64,000 nucleotides of DNA, from assembly GCA_028687435.1 (NCBI GenBank), contig JAQUAF010000014.1:27408-91407 (forward strand), in the 5' to 3' direction. Of the stretch, positions 14,301 through 26,300 are shown piece after piece (the first letter of the stretch is position 1; every line of letters starts with the position of its first letter). The translations under genes were made by a program, and so were the position numbers. Source of the DNA: Verrucomicrobiia bacterium. GTDB lineage: Bacteria > Verrucomicrobiota > Verrucomicrobiia > JABWAM01. Under the pieces are notes generated by a model. The model was not told where the DNA came from. It made no database searches and saw nothing but the letters and a program-made list of their open reading frames with translations.

Positions 14301-17300
14301 TTGCGGATCTGGAGTTTGTGTTCAAAGGTTTCCTGCAATGCCGCGTTCCGGTGATTGCGGCGATCCAGGGACACGCGGCCGGCGGCGGATTGGTTTTTGG
14401 GTTGTACGCCGACATGGTGGTGATGGCGGAGGAGGGGCTCTACAGCGCCGTCTTCACCAAGTACGGATTCACGCCGGGCATGGGCGCCACCTTCATTCTT
14501 CCCGACAAACTGGGCGAGGCGCTGGCCACGGAAATGATGATGACCGCCGCGACGTATCGCGGAACCGATTTGAGGCAACGCGGCGCCAATGTGGTGTTCC
14601 GTCCGCAGCAGCAGGTGTTTGCCGAGGCGTTGACCATGGCCCGGGCGCTGGTGGAGAAACCGGCGCACACGCTCAAGACGCTCAAGCAGGGACTGGCCCG
14701 GCGAAAGCTGGAAAAACTTCCGGAGGTCATTGCTGACGAGGTGCGCATGCACGCGGAAACCTTCGGCCAGCCGGAGGTCAAGCAGCGGATCGCGCAGTAC
14801 ATCCGGGTGTCGGAAAAGGCTATGCCTCTTGCTGGAGCCGTTGCGAGCGAAACGAAGATGCAATATCAAGAGGCGGCAGTCCCTGCAACCCTACCCCACC
14901 TTAATCCTCCCCTTGTCAAGGGGAGGTTAAATGACGCTCCCCCTGCCAAGGGGGAGATGGAGGGGGTGGGTCATTTGCCGGCGATTCAGGAAAAGTTGGC
15001 GGAATGTCTTTGCGAAACCCTGCATCTGGAGCGGGGCGCGCTTGATCCGCAGGCCAGTTTCCGGGACTTGGGATTGGATTCGGTTTCGGGTGTGGAATTC
15101 ATTCATGCGGTCAACCGGCTCTACAGCCTGCATTTGGATGGGTCGATTGTTTATGACTACTCCAGTTTGCAAACGCTGAGCGAGTATGTGGCGGGATTGG
15201 CGAAGAAGAATATGGGTGAGGATTCCGTTTCCAAGATGCCGTTCGTCGATCACGGCATGAGCTCTGTTGAACCACAATCTCAAATGGAGGAACAGGGATT
15301 GCTTCGTCGCTACGCTCCTCGCAATGACAATGAAGGATTGCCTTCCAGTGAACAGTCTCATTTATTGGCGGTTCAGGAAAAGTTGGCGGAATATCTTTGC
15401 GAAACCCTGCATCTGGAGCGGGGCGCGTTCGATCCGCAGGCCAGTTTCCGGGATTTGGGATTGGATTCGGTTTCGGGCGTGGAATTCATTCATGCGGTCA
15501 ACCGTTTTTACGGTCTGCATCTGGATGGATCGATTGTCTATGATTATCCCAGCCTTGTGGCGTTGAGTGAGTATGTGACGGGATTGGTGAGGAAAAACCG
15601 GGGTGAAGATCCGGTTGCCCCTGTTCCTGCGGCGGTTTCACACGCGCTTGTCAGGGAAGCGGTTGTGCTGAAAAATCCGGCTGCGCCCGCGGCGGAAACG
15701 ACCGACACTCGAAAGATTTCGCTGCAATCCCTGACGCCGCCGGCATCGGGCAAAATCCAGCTTCGTTCGGTTGAGGCCGCCGGTTCGGTTCCTGCGGCGT
15801 TGACGGAGGTTCCGACGCCGATCCGGCTGGTTTCCGTCGAGGACCGAAGCGTGGCGCAGGCGCAAAATATTCCTGCGGCCAGGCCGTCCGCGCCCTCCGC
15901 CGGCGAGAAACGGGTTTCCGAAATCGCCATCATTGGCATGGCCTGCCGTTTGCCGGGCGCGCCTGATTTGAAGGCATATTGGCGCAACCTCATCAACGGC
16001 GTGGACAGCATCACCGAGGCGCCGAAGGATCGTTGGGATGGGGATGCGATTTTCGATCCCAACCCCGACGCGGAAGGGAAGACCTATTGCAAATGGGGCG
16101 GATTCATCGAAGGGGTGGATCAGTTCGATCCGCTTTTCTTCAATCTGTCCCATGGCGAGGCCGAGGTGATGGATCCGCAGCAGAGGGTGTTCCTGGAGGA
16201 AGCCTGGAAGGCGTTCGAACACGCGGGTTATTCGCCAAGAAGCTTGTCCAACAAGAAGTGCGGGGTGTTTGTGGGCGCCACGGTTGGCGAGTACGGCAAC
16301 ATCCTGCGGCGCGAGAATTTGAAACTCCTTCATTCGGCGGCTGCGGGAATGGGGCTGACCCCGTCCATCCTGACGGCGCGGATTTCCTACCTGTTGAATT
16401 TGAAGGGGCCGAGCGTTTCGATCGACACGGCGTGCTCCTCGTCGCTGGTGGCGTTGCATCAGGCGTGCCAGAGCATTCAGACGGGCGATTGCGAAATGGC
16501 GTTGGTGGGCGGAATCAGCCTGATGCTGGACGCCGGCCAATGGCTGACCACCAGCAAGATGCGGATGCTTTCGCCGCGCGGGCGGTGTTGTCCGTTTGAC
16601 CAGAAGGCCGACGGCATTGCGTTGAGCGAAGGCGTGGCGGTCATCATCGTCAAGCCGCTCGACAAGGCGATCGAGGATGGCGACCGGGTTTATGCGGTCA
16701 TCAAGGGGTCCTGCATCAACCAGGACGGCAAGACCAACGGCATCACGGCGCCCAGCGCCATCTCGCAGGCGGAGGTGGAGAAGGAGGCTTACCGCCGCGC
16801 GGGGGTGAACCCCGCGGATATCGGCCTGATCGAGGCGCATGGCACCGGCACGTCATTGGGCGATCCGGTGGAGGTGCGCGGATTGACGGAAGCGTTCCGT
16901 TCGCAGACAGACAAGAAACAGTTTTGCGCCCTGGGGTCGGTGAAGTCCAACATCGGGCACACCTCCTTTGCGGCCGGCCTGGCGGGGGTCATCAAAGTGG
17001 CTCTCTCCATGGAACACGGACGGATTCCGCCGACGTTGCATTTTGAAAAGGCCAACGAGCATATTGATTTCAGCAATAGCCCGTTCTTCGTGAATACGCA
17101 GCCGCACGAGTGGTCGCAAACGCCGGGCAAACCGCGGATCGGCGCCGTCAGTTCCTTTGGTTACAGCGGCACCAACGCGCATGTGGTGTTGGCGGAACCC
17201 CCGGCGGAAGTTGCCGCGAGGGGCAATCCTCCGTCCGGCAGGCAGGTGATCACGCTTTCCGCCAAAACCCTGGAAGCGTTGAAGCAGAAAGTGGAGCAGT

Positions 17301-20300
17301 TGCGTCTTTATTTGGTGGCGGATGACGGGGGCGAGCCGGGCAACCAGCCCGTCCTGCATTCCGATCTGTCCCTGTCCGACATGGCTTACACGCTGCAAAT
17401 GGGGCGCCACAACATGGATTACCGGCTGGCGTTCACGGCGGCGGATGTGAAGGAGATGTATCAACGCCTCACGGAATTGGTCCAGGGCGGCCAGAGGGGC
17501 GGCATGGTCTGGCGCGGTTGGGTGGAAAATTTGGAGAGAAAAGTCGCGATGCGCAAAGCCTCTCCGACAGCCCTGGAGGAAACGGCCCAGGGATGGGTGG
17601 AGGGAACGGATGTGGATTGGACGCCGCTTTATGCGGGAATGAAACCCAGGCGCGCGCCGTTGCCCGCGTATCCCTTTGCCCGCGAGCGTTGCTGGGTGCA
17701 GAGGGAGCAGGTTGTTGCGGATGACGCTACGGGAGTCCCGCCTGCGTGGCCAAAGCCACTTCAGCGCGGCGAAGGCACACCCTCCATTGTTCAAAAAGAA
17801 GGGCGGGGTTCCTGCGCCGCCTCCGATGAAAGGTTGACGCCTTCGATTCCGGGAGTGGAAACAGACGGGGTTGATCTTCGGCGTTTTTCCCGGCGCGTGA
17901 CGGTGACGGACTTTTTCCTGCGGGATCACCGGGTGAACGGCCGTTGCCAGTTGCCCGGCGCCGCCATGCTCGATCTGGTGGCGCGTGCGGCGCGGCGGGC
18001 GGGCCAGACCGCGGCGATTGAAATGCATGGGGTGGTCTGGCTGCGTCCCCTGGTGGTGGAGGATGCGCGCGATGTCCATGTGGTGTTCCATCCGGAAGGC
18101 GGCGAGACGGTGTTTGAGATTGTCACCGGCGAAAAAGAACAGGTGGTTCATGCGCAGGGCCGCCTGCGGGCCGGCGCCAAAACCATTCCCGGCTGGGGCG
18201 ATCTGATCGGCATCCGGAGCCGGTGTCCGGAAAGAATGTCCGGCGAAGCGTTTTACCGGAAATTTGACAGCGTGGGATTGAGCTACGGCCCGGGTTTCCG
18301 GACGGTTCAGGAAGTGTGGAGAGGGCGGGACGAATCGCTCAGCCGCCTGGAGTTGCCGGTTGAAATGAAGGGCGATGCGGGAAGTTTTCTGTTGCACCCG
18401 GGAATGATCGATGGCGCGTTGCAGACGGCGGCGGTGTTGCTCAATGCCGGGCCGGGATCAACGCCCGCTCCATTTTCGTTGGGGAACCTGCGTTTTGCGG
18501 CGCTGGATCCGGTGTGTTACGCGCATGTCGTGCGGAAGACCGGGCCGGGCGGCGTGGAAAAATTCCATGTCACTGTGATGGATGAGCAGGGGATTGTCCT
18601 TGTGGAAATCCGCGATTTCACGGTGCGGCAGCAGGGGACGCCGGACGCCGGCGGGGCTCAATTGGTTTATCTGAGAACGCAATGGGAAAACCGTCCGTTG
18701 CCGGCCCAACCGGAAAACGCCTTGGCCGGGACTCTTGCCCTGTTTGACGATTCGCCGGGATTGGCTGATTTGATTCGCAACCGTCAACCCGCGTTGAAAG
18801 TGGTTCGCGTTGTGGCCGGGGATTGTTATCGGAACGACGGCCAGGTTGTGACGATCCGCGCGGGCGGGGAATCGGATTACGAACAGTTCGCGCGCGAGGT
18901 TGCGCCGGACCATGTGATCCACCGCTGGGCGCGCGAGGAAACGGATTTGACGACGGCGCTGGCGTTGGGGGCCGAGTCCATGTTTTTGCTGTCCCGCGCC
19001 TTGCTGCGCTGCGGACTGACCCGCGATCTGCCCTTGCTGTTCCTTTATCCGGAGAGTCATCGCGCTGTTTATGAAGCGGTGGGCGGCCTGGCCAAAACCC
19101 TGGTTCAGGAACAACCCAGACTGCATTGCAAAACCATCGCGTGCGGCGAGGTCGATGCCGGGATACTGGACGAACTGGCGGCATGGGATGGCGGCGTGGA
19201 AATCCGTCATGCCCATGGCGCGCGGCAGGTCCGGGTGATGGCGCCTTTCCAGCCTTCCGGGGGCGCTTTGCCGATCCGCGAGAATGGCGTCTATCTGCTG
19301 ACCGGCGGCGCTGGCGCGTTGGGAATGATTTTTGCGGATGATCTGGCCCGCCGGTTCAAGGCGCGGCTGGTTTTGTGCGGACGGTCGCCGTTGAATGACA
19401 CGATCCGCAAGCGTCTTCACGATCTCGAGGCCGCAGGCGGGCGGGCGGTTTATGTCCAGGGGGACGTCAGCCGTCCGGAGGATGCGCAACGGTGGGTGCG
19501 AATCGCGAAGGAGAATTTCGGGGCGATCCATGGGGTGATTCATGCGGCCGGGGTGATTCGCGACTCCTTTGCGTACAACAAGTCGCTGGCGGATGCGCGG
19601 GCCGTGCTGGCGCCCAAGATCCTTGGCGTGTTCGCGCTGGACGCGGCGACCGCGGGCGAACCGTTGGATTTCTTTGTGAACTTTTCATCGGTCGCCGGAT
19701 TGCTGGGAAATGTCGGGCAATGCGATTATGCCATGGCGAACGCCGGACTGGACGCCTTCGCGCGGGAACGCGAGGCGTTGCGCGCGCGCGGAGAACGTCA
19801 GGGGCGGAGTCTTTCGATCAACTGGCCGTTGTGGAAAGAGGGCGGCATGAATCTTTCCAGGGAAATGACCGCGATCAAGATCGGCGGACTGGCGCCGCTG
19901 GACAAGGTCACTGGGTTGCGGATTTTCGAGCAAGCCCTTGCCGCCGGTGAACCGCAGATCGCCGGAGTGTTGTTGACTGAAGAGGGAATGAAACAGCTTT
20001 CCCAGCCGGCCGCGGCGCCGGCGGTTCCGGCCAAAGCCGGGGAAGGCGGGAGCGTTGACAAGGCGGAAATCGCGGGGTTGTTGCGGCAGCGGTTTTCCCA
20101 ACTGACCAAGATCCCGGCGGCGCGAATCCAGCCGCGCGAGGCTCTGGAAAAATACGGCATGGATTCCATCATGGTGATGTCGTTCACCCAATTGCTTGAA
20201 AAGGATTTCGGGCCGTTGTCGAAGACGTTGTTGTTCGAGTACCAGACGCTCGAGGCGCTGGCGGGATATTTCCAGGCAAACCATGCCCAACGGCTTGGGG

Positions 20301-23300
20301 AATTGCTGGGGGTGAAGGCAATTGAGGTCGTGCAAGGCGGTGCGGGATCCTTCGACGGTGCTCAGGACAAATTGGCCCCGCCCTCCATTTATCAGGAAAC
20401 CGATCAAGCGATTGTGATGGTGAAAACGCCTGCAATTGAAAAAACGATTGAGGTTGTGCATGGTGGTGCAGGAGCCCCACCCTCCATTCGCCAGGAAGCT
20501 GATCGGGCGGTTGCGACTGAGGAAATCGCCATCATTGGGTTGTTTGGGCGGTTCCCCATGGCGGACAGTCCCGAGGAATTCTGGCGCAACCTGGCGGCGG
20601 GAAGGGATTGCATTGTCGAGGTGCCGGAAGATCGTTGGGATTTCCGCCGTTACTTTGACGCGAAACCGAGCCGGCCCGGCAAAACCTACAACAAATGGGG
20701 CGGATTCCTGCGGGACGTTGACAAGTTCGATCCCGTGTTTTTCCGGATCATGCCGCGCGAGGCGGAGACCATGGATCCGCAGGAACGGTTGTTCCTGGAA
20801 ACGGTCTGGCGGACGGTGGAGGACGCCGGTTACCGCCAGTCGGTCCTGCGGCAAAAATCCGTGGGTGTGTTCGTGGGGGTGATGTATGGACAATATCAAT
20901 TGCTGGGCCTGGAGAAATCCGATGCCGGTCATTTGCTGTCGCTGAGTTCCTCGTATGCCTCGGTCGCAAACCGGGTTTCGTATTTCTTCGACTGGCACGG
21001 GCCGAGCATGGCGATTGACACGATGTGTTCTTCTTCGCTGACCGCCATCCATCTGGCCTGCGACAGCCTGCGCAAGGGTGAAAGCGAACTGGCTGTGGCC
21101 GGGGGCGTGAATCTGGCGCTGCATCCGATCAAGGACGTGGGGCTGGCGCAGGGCGGTTTTGCGGCGGCCGACGGGCGGTGCAAGAGCTTTGGCGAGGGCG
21201 GCGACGGTTATGTGCCGGGCGAGGGCGTGGGCGCGGTGCTGCTGAAGCCGTTGTCGCGCGCCATCGCGGACGGCGATTCGATCTACGCGGTGATCAAGGC
21301 CACGTGCCTCAACCATGGCGGCAAGACCAACGGTTACACGGTGCCCAATCCCCAGGCGCAATCCCGGGTGATCGCCGAGGCGTTGAAAAAGGCGGATGTC
21401 GATCCGCGGACGCTCACCTATCTCGAGGCGCATGGCACGGGGACATCCCTCGGCGACCCGATCGAAATCACCGGCCTGACCCAGGCTTTCCAACTGGCGG
21501 TCCAGGAAAAATATCCGGGAACAGGCGGACTGCCCAGGCAGTTCTGTTCGATCGGTTCGGTCAAATCGAATGTCGGGCACCTGGAGGCGGCGGCGGGCAT
21601 CGCCGGCGTCGCCAAGGTGTTGCTGCAAATGAAACATCAAATGCTGGTTCCCAGCCTGCATTCGCGGGAAAGGAATCCGCATATTCCCTTTGAGGAAACG
21701 CCTTTCGTGGTGCAGCAAAACGCCGAAGCCTGGCGTCCGGCGCAAATCGAGCGCGACGGACAAATGGTGGCGCTGCCGCGCCGGGCCGGGATCAGTTCCT
21801 TTGGCGCCGGAGGATCGAACGCGCATGTGATTCTCGAGGAATACGCGGCGCCCGCGCGTCCGCGGACGGCGGCGGACAGCCAGCCGGTCTTGATCAATCT
21901 GTCGGCGGCGAATCCCGACCGTTTGAGGGCGGTGGTGAAAAATCTCCTCGAATGGATGGCGAACGCCAATCCCGAAGAGGCGGGACAGCCCGCGCTGGCG
22001 GATGTTGCCTTCACCTTGCAGACTGGACGCGAGTCGTTGGAGGAACGGCTTGCCTTCGTGGTGTCCGCCTGGGGCGGGTTGAAGATGGCGTTGGAGGGTT
22101 TCCTGTCCGGCGATCCGGCGGTTGAATTCATTGCCGGCAACGCGCGGCAGACGGACGGCGCCCCGGCGTTGCTGGTGGAGGGCGAGGAAGGACGGCAATT
22201 CCTCGACAGCCTGATTCACAAGCGGAACTTGAACAAACTGGCGCGCTTGTGGGTGAACGGCGTGGAAATTCCATGGGAGAATTTGTACGAGGGGCAATCC
22301 CCGAGGCGCGCGCGGTTGCCGGGGTATCCGTTCGCGCGGGAGCGGTATTGGATTCCCGCGGATTGGCGTCCGGCGGCGGGATTGGCGGCCGATGTGCAGG
22401 GCGGCTGGCTGCATCCGCTGGTTCAGCGCAATGAATCGACGTTGCGCGAGCAGATTTTCCGCAGCCGGTTCAGCGGAGAGGAAGTGTTTTTCCGCGACCA
22501 CGTGGCGCAGGGGCAAAAAATGATGCCGGGCGCGGCAACGCTGGAACTCGCGTTGACGGGGTTGCGTCTGGCGGCCGAAACCGACGGCATTCGTTTGCGC
22601 GAGGTGTTGTGGGCGCAGCCTGTGGCGGCGGGCGAGGGCGGGGTGGCGGTGAAGCTGGGTTTGACGCCGGATGAGAGCGGGTCGGTGAATTTCGAGTTGA
22701 GCAACGAGGCGGGCGACGTCCTGGCGCACGGCAGGGGCGAGGCATGGGATGCGGCGGAACGCGAGGTGCTGGATCTTTCCGCGATCCAGGCGCGTTGCGG
22801 ACAGCGGCTGGAGGCGAAGGCGCTCTATGAATCCTTCGCGTCGCACGGTTTGGTTTATGGCGAGGGGTTGCGCGTGATCCGGCAGATCGGCCATGGCGAT
22901 GGCGAAATGTGGAGCGAACTGGTTGTGCCCGCGGGCTGGGAAGCCGGAAAATACCGCTTGCATCCGGCGTTGGTGGACGGGGCGCTGCAAAGCCTGGGCG
23001 TGTTGGGCGGCGGTGGCGAGGTGTTGGAAGTGCCGTTTGCCGTGAGCGAGGTGTGCTGCGTCGAGGCGTTGCCGGAAAGGTGTTTTGCGTATGGCCGGAT
23101 TGAGGAGCAGAGCGGCGGCTCGCGGCGGTATGAAATCAAGCTGTTGAGCGAAAAGGGGGAGGTGCTGGCCTGGTTGCGGGGATTGACGGTGCGGCGCCTG
23201 GAGAAACCAAAGGCCGAAGCCTTGTTCTACCGGCCAGTGTGGCAGCCTCGGGAATTGTCGTCCGCGGCGGCTCCCGCCGGCGGCGTGTTGCTGCTGCTGG

Positions 23301-26300
23301 ATGAAACCGGCGGCTGGGAAAAGACATGGGCTGATGCGGGTTGGTCCGTTGTTCGCGTGACGCCCGGGTCGCGCTACGAGTCGCATGGTTTGGCGGTTTC
23401 CTTGCGGCGCGATCAGATTGAGGATTACGAACGGTTGTTGCGGGAGCATCCTGCCGCGGCGGTCGTGCATGGCTGGTCCAAGGCCGGCGTGGAATTGGAC
23501 GAGGCTCTGGAGCGGGGCGTTTGCAGCGTGCATATCCTGACCCAGGCTCTGATGAAAACGGGGCGCGGCGAGACGTTGACCATGTTGTATGTCTATCCCG
23601 CAGGCGAGGCGGTTTACGAGGCGGTGGGCGGGTACGCCAAGAGCCTGCGCATGGAACAGCCGAAGCTGCGTCTGAAAACCGCGGGGGTGGAGAAAATCGG
23701 CGATATTCTGCCGGGTGAATTGACGGACGAATCGTTGGAGGTCCGCTTCCGCAACGGTCAGCGCGAGACGCGGAAACTGGAGGAAGTGAAACCGGCGGAC
23801 GGTCCGGCGGCGAAGAATCTGAAGGCGGGCGGAGTCTATGCGGTGACCGGCGGCGCGGGTGGGCTGGGGCTTGTCTTTGCCGAATATCTGGCAAAGGAAT
23901 ACAACGCGCGATTGGTCCTGGCAGGGCGTTCGGATCTGTCGGAGGAAAAACGCGAACGCCTGGCCGGCTTGGGCGAAAATGTGATTTACGTGAAGGCGGA
24001 CGTCGGAGATCCGTCCGGCGCGGCGGAGATGGTGCGTCAGGCAAAGGAACGGTTCGGACGCCTCGACGGCATCCTGCACGCGGCCGGGGAATTGCGCGAC
24101 GGATTGATCTGGAGCAAGAGCCGGGAGGATTTGATGGCGGTTTTGCGTTCCAAGGTGCGGGGGCTTCTCGCCCTGGACGCCGCCACGCGAGAGGAACCGT
24201 TGGATTGGCTGGCGCTTTTCTCCTCCACCGCGGGTCTGCTGGGTAACGCGGGGCAGAGCGATTATGCCTACGCCAACGCGTTCATGGACGCATGGGCGAG
24301 GCGACGGGCGGAGCAGGGCGGGGAACATTGCGGACGGGTGGTTTCCATCAACTGGCCGCTGTGGCAATCCGGCGGCATGCAGGCCAAGGGCGGGAGCGGC
24401 GAGGAATTTGGGTTGGCGGCGCTGGACCGGGCCTCGGGTCTGGAGATTTTCGAGCGGGCGCTGGCCATCGGCGAACCCCAGATTTGGGGTTGTCTCGGCA
24501 ATCGTGAGAAAATCCGGACGCGATTGATCGAAGCGCCGGCGGCGAAGCCGGCCGTTAGCGTCGCTCCCGCGGTTTCCCAAGCGGTTCCGGGCGATTTTAT
24601 GGGCAAACGGGAGGCGGTGGAGTATCTCAAACAAAAATTTGCCGCCCTGACCAAGCTGCCCCTGGCGCAGATTCACGGGGATGAGCCGATCGAAAACTAC
24701 GGGCTGGATTCCATCACCGCCGCGTCGTTCGCGCAGGTGTTGGAAAAAGATTTAGGCGAACTCTCGAAAACCTTGCTGTTCGAATACCAGACCCTCGATG
24801 CGCTGGCGGATTTTCTGATGAAGAACCACGGCGAAGCCTTGAGGGAAGTGGCGGGTGGGAGGAAGACGGAGATTGCCAAGCCGGCCGAGGTGGTCAAACC
24901 CATAACGGTTTGGCGGAGCGGTGGTGCGGCAGGGAGCGGTGGTGCGGGAGCCCCACCCTCCATTGGCAAGATGGAAAATGAAGAGCGGGCCTTCGCCGCG
25001 CCGGAGTGGCTTCAGCCACGTAGGCGGGTGGATGAGGAGATTGCGATCATCGGGGTGTCGGGGCGTTATCCTTTGGCGGATGATCTGGAGGAATTCTGGA
25101 GCAACCTGGCGGCGGGGAAGGATTGCATCGGCGAGGTGCCGCAGGATCGCTGGGATTATCATTCTTACTATGATTCCGAACCCGGCAAGCCGGGCAAAAC
25201 GAGCAATAAATGGGGCGGATTCATGCGCGACGTGGATAAATTCGACGCCATGTTCTTCAATATTTCCCCGCGCGAGGCGCAATTCATGGATCCGCAGGAA
25301 CGGTTGTTCCTCGAAACCGTGTGGCAGACGCTGGAGGACGGCGGTTATTGCAAGTCGGGGCTGAACGATCGCAAGGTGGGCGTGTTTGTGGGCGTGATGT
25401 ATGCGCAGTATCAGCTTTACGGAGTGGAGGAGCGGCTCAAGGGGAATCCCATCTCGTTGAGCGCGTCGTTCGCGACCATCGCCAACCGGATCTCCTATTA
25501 TTTCAACTGGCACGGCCCCAGCATGGCGGTGGACACGATGTGTTCGTCGTCGCTGACTTCCATTCACCTGGCTTGCGAAAGCCTGAAGCGTGGCGAATGC
25601 GAAATGGCCGTGGCGGGAGGGGTGAACACCACGGTGCATCCGGAAAAGGATATTGTCCTGAGCCAGAGCGGGTTCAGCGCGAGCGACGGGCGGTGCAAGG
25701 CGTTCGGAGAGGGCGGGGACGGTTATGTGCCGGGCGAGGGCGTGGGCGCGCTGTTGTTGAAGCCCCTGTCGCGGGCCAGGGCGGATGGGGACCGGATTTA
25801 TGGCGTGATCAAGGCCAGTGCGTTGAACCATGGCGGAAAAACCAACGGTTACACGGTGCCGAACTCCAAGTCGCAGGCCGAGGTGATCCTGGACGCGCTG
25901 GGCAAAGCCGGGATCGATCCGAGGGCGATCGGTTACATCGAGGCGCATGGAACGGGCACATCCTTGGGCGATCCGATCGAAATCACGGGATTGCAGCAGG
26001 CGTTCACCTCGGCGATGAAAAATACGGGAGGCGTCATCCGTCCGTTCTGCGCCATCGGTTCGGTGAAATCGAACATCGGGCATTGCGAATCCGCGGCGGG
26101 CATCGCCGGTGTCACCAAGGTGTTGTTGCAGTTGAAACACAAGAAACTGGTGCCGTCGATCCATGCGGAAACGCTGAATCCGCGGATCAAGTTCGATTCC
26201 ACCTGGTTCCGCGTGCAGCGGCGGCTGGAGGCGTGGGATGCTCCGCGCGTGGCGGGCAAGGCGGGGCCGCGTCTGGCGGGCGTCAGTTCGTTCGGGGCGG

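Larger units (their letters stand above)
12115..15610 (+). other. PKS module 4: KS-ECH-ACP-ACP, probable beta-branching module
   Basis: The KS (about 12118-13450) has VDTACSAS with Cys at 12647 and both His motifs. A crotonase-fold domain (about 14033-14810) follows, with DNVFCMGGT near 14235 and the oxyanion-hole GHAAGGG near 14369. The MGGT motif resembles the decarboxylating ECH2 enzymes of beta-branching cassettes (PksI, CurF ECH2), an inference from motif memory. Two nearly identical ACPs follow, with Ser codons at 15080 and 15467. Tandem ACPs are typical of beta-branching. Here Phe, not the usual Trp, lies six residues after the Ser. No HMG-CoA synthase is in the window. Confidence 0.85.

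Noticed and set aside
10199..14869. 1,556-codon open frame on the minus strand
   Set aside because: It is antisense to module 3 and most of module 4, with low-complexity His/Arg/Pro composition and no domain.
19685..24676. 1,663-codon open frame on the minus strand
   Set aside because: It is antisense to modules 5-6 and mirrors PKS codon bias; no motif was found.
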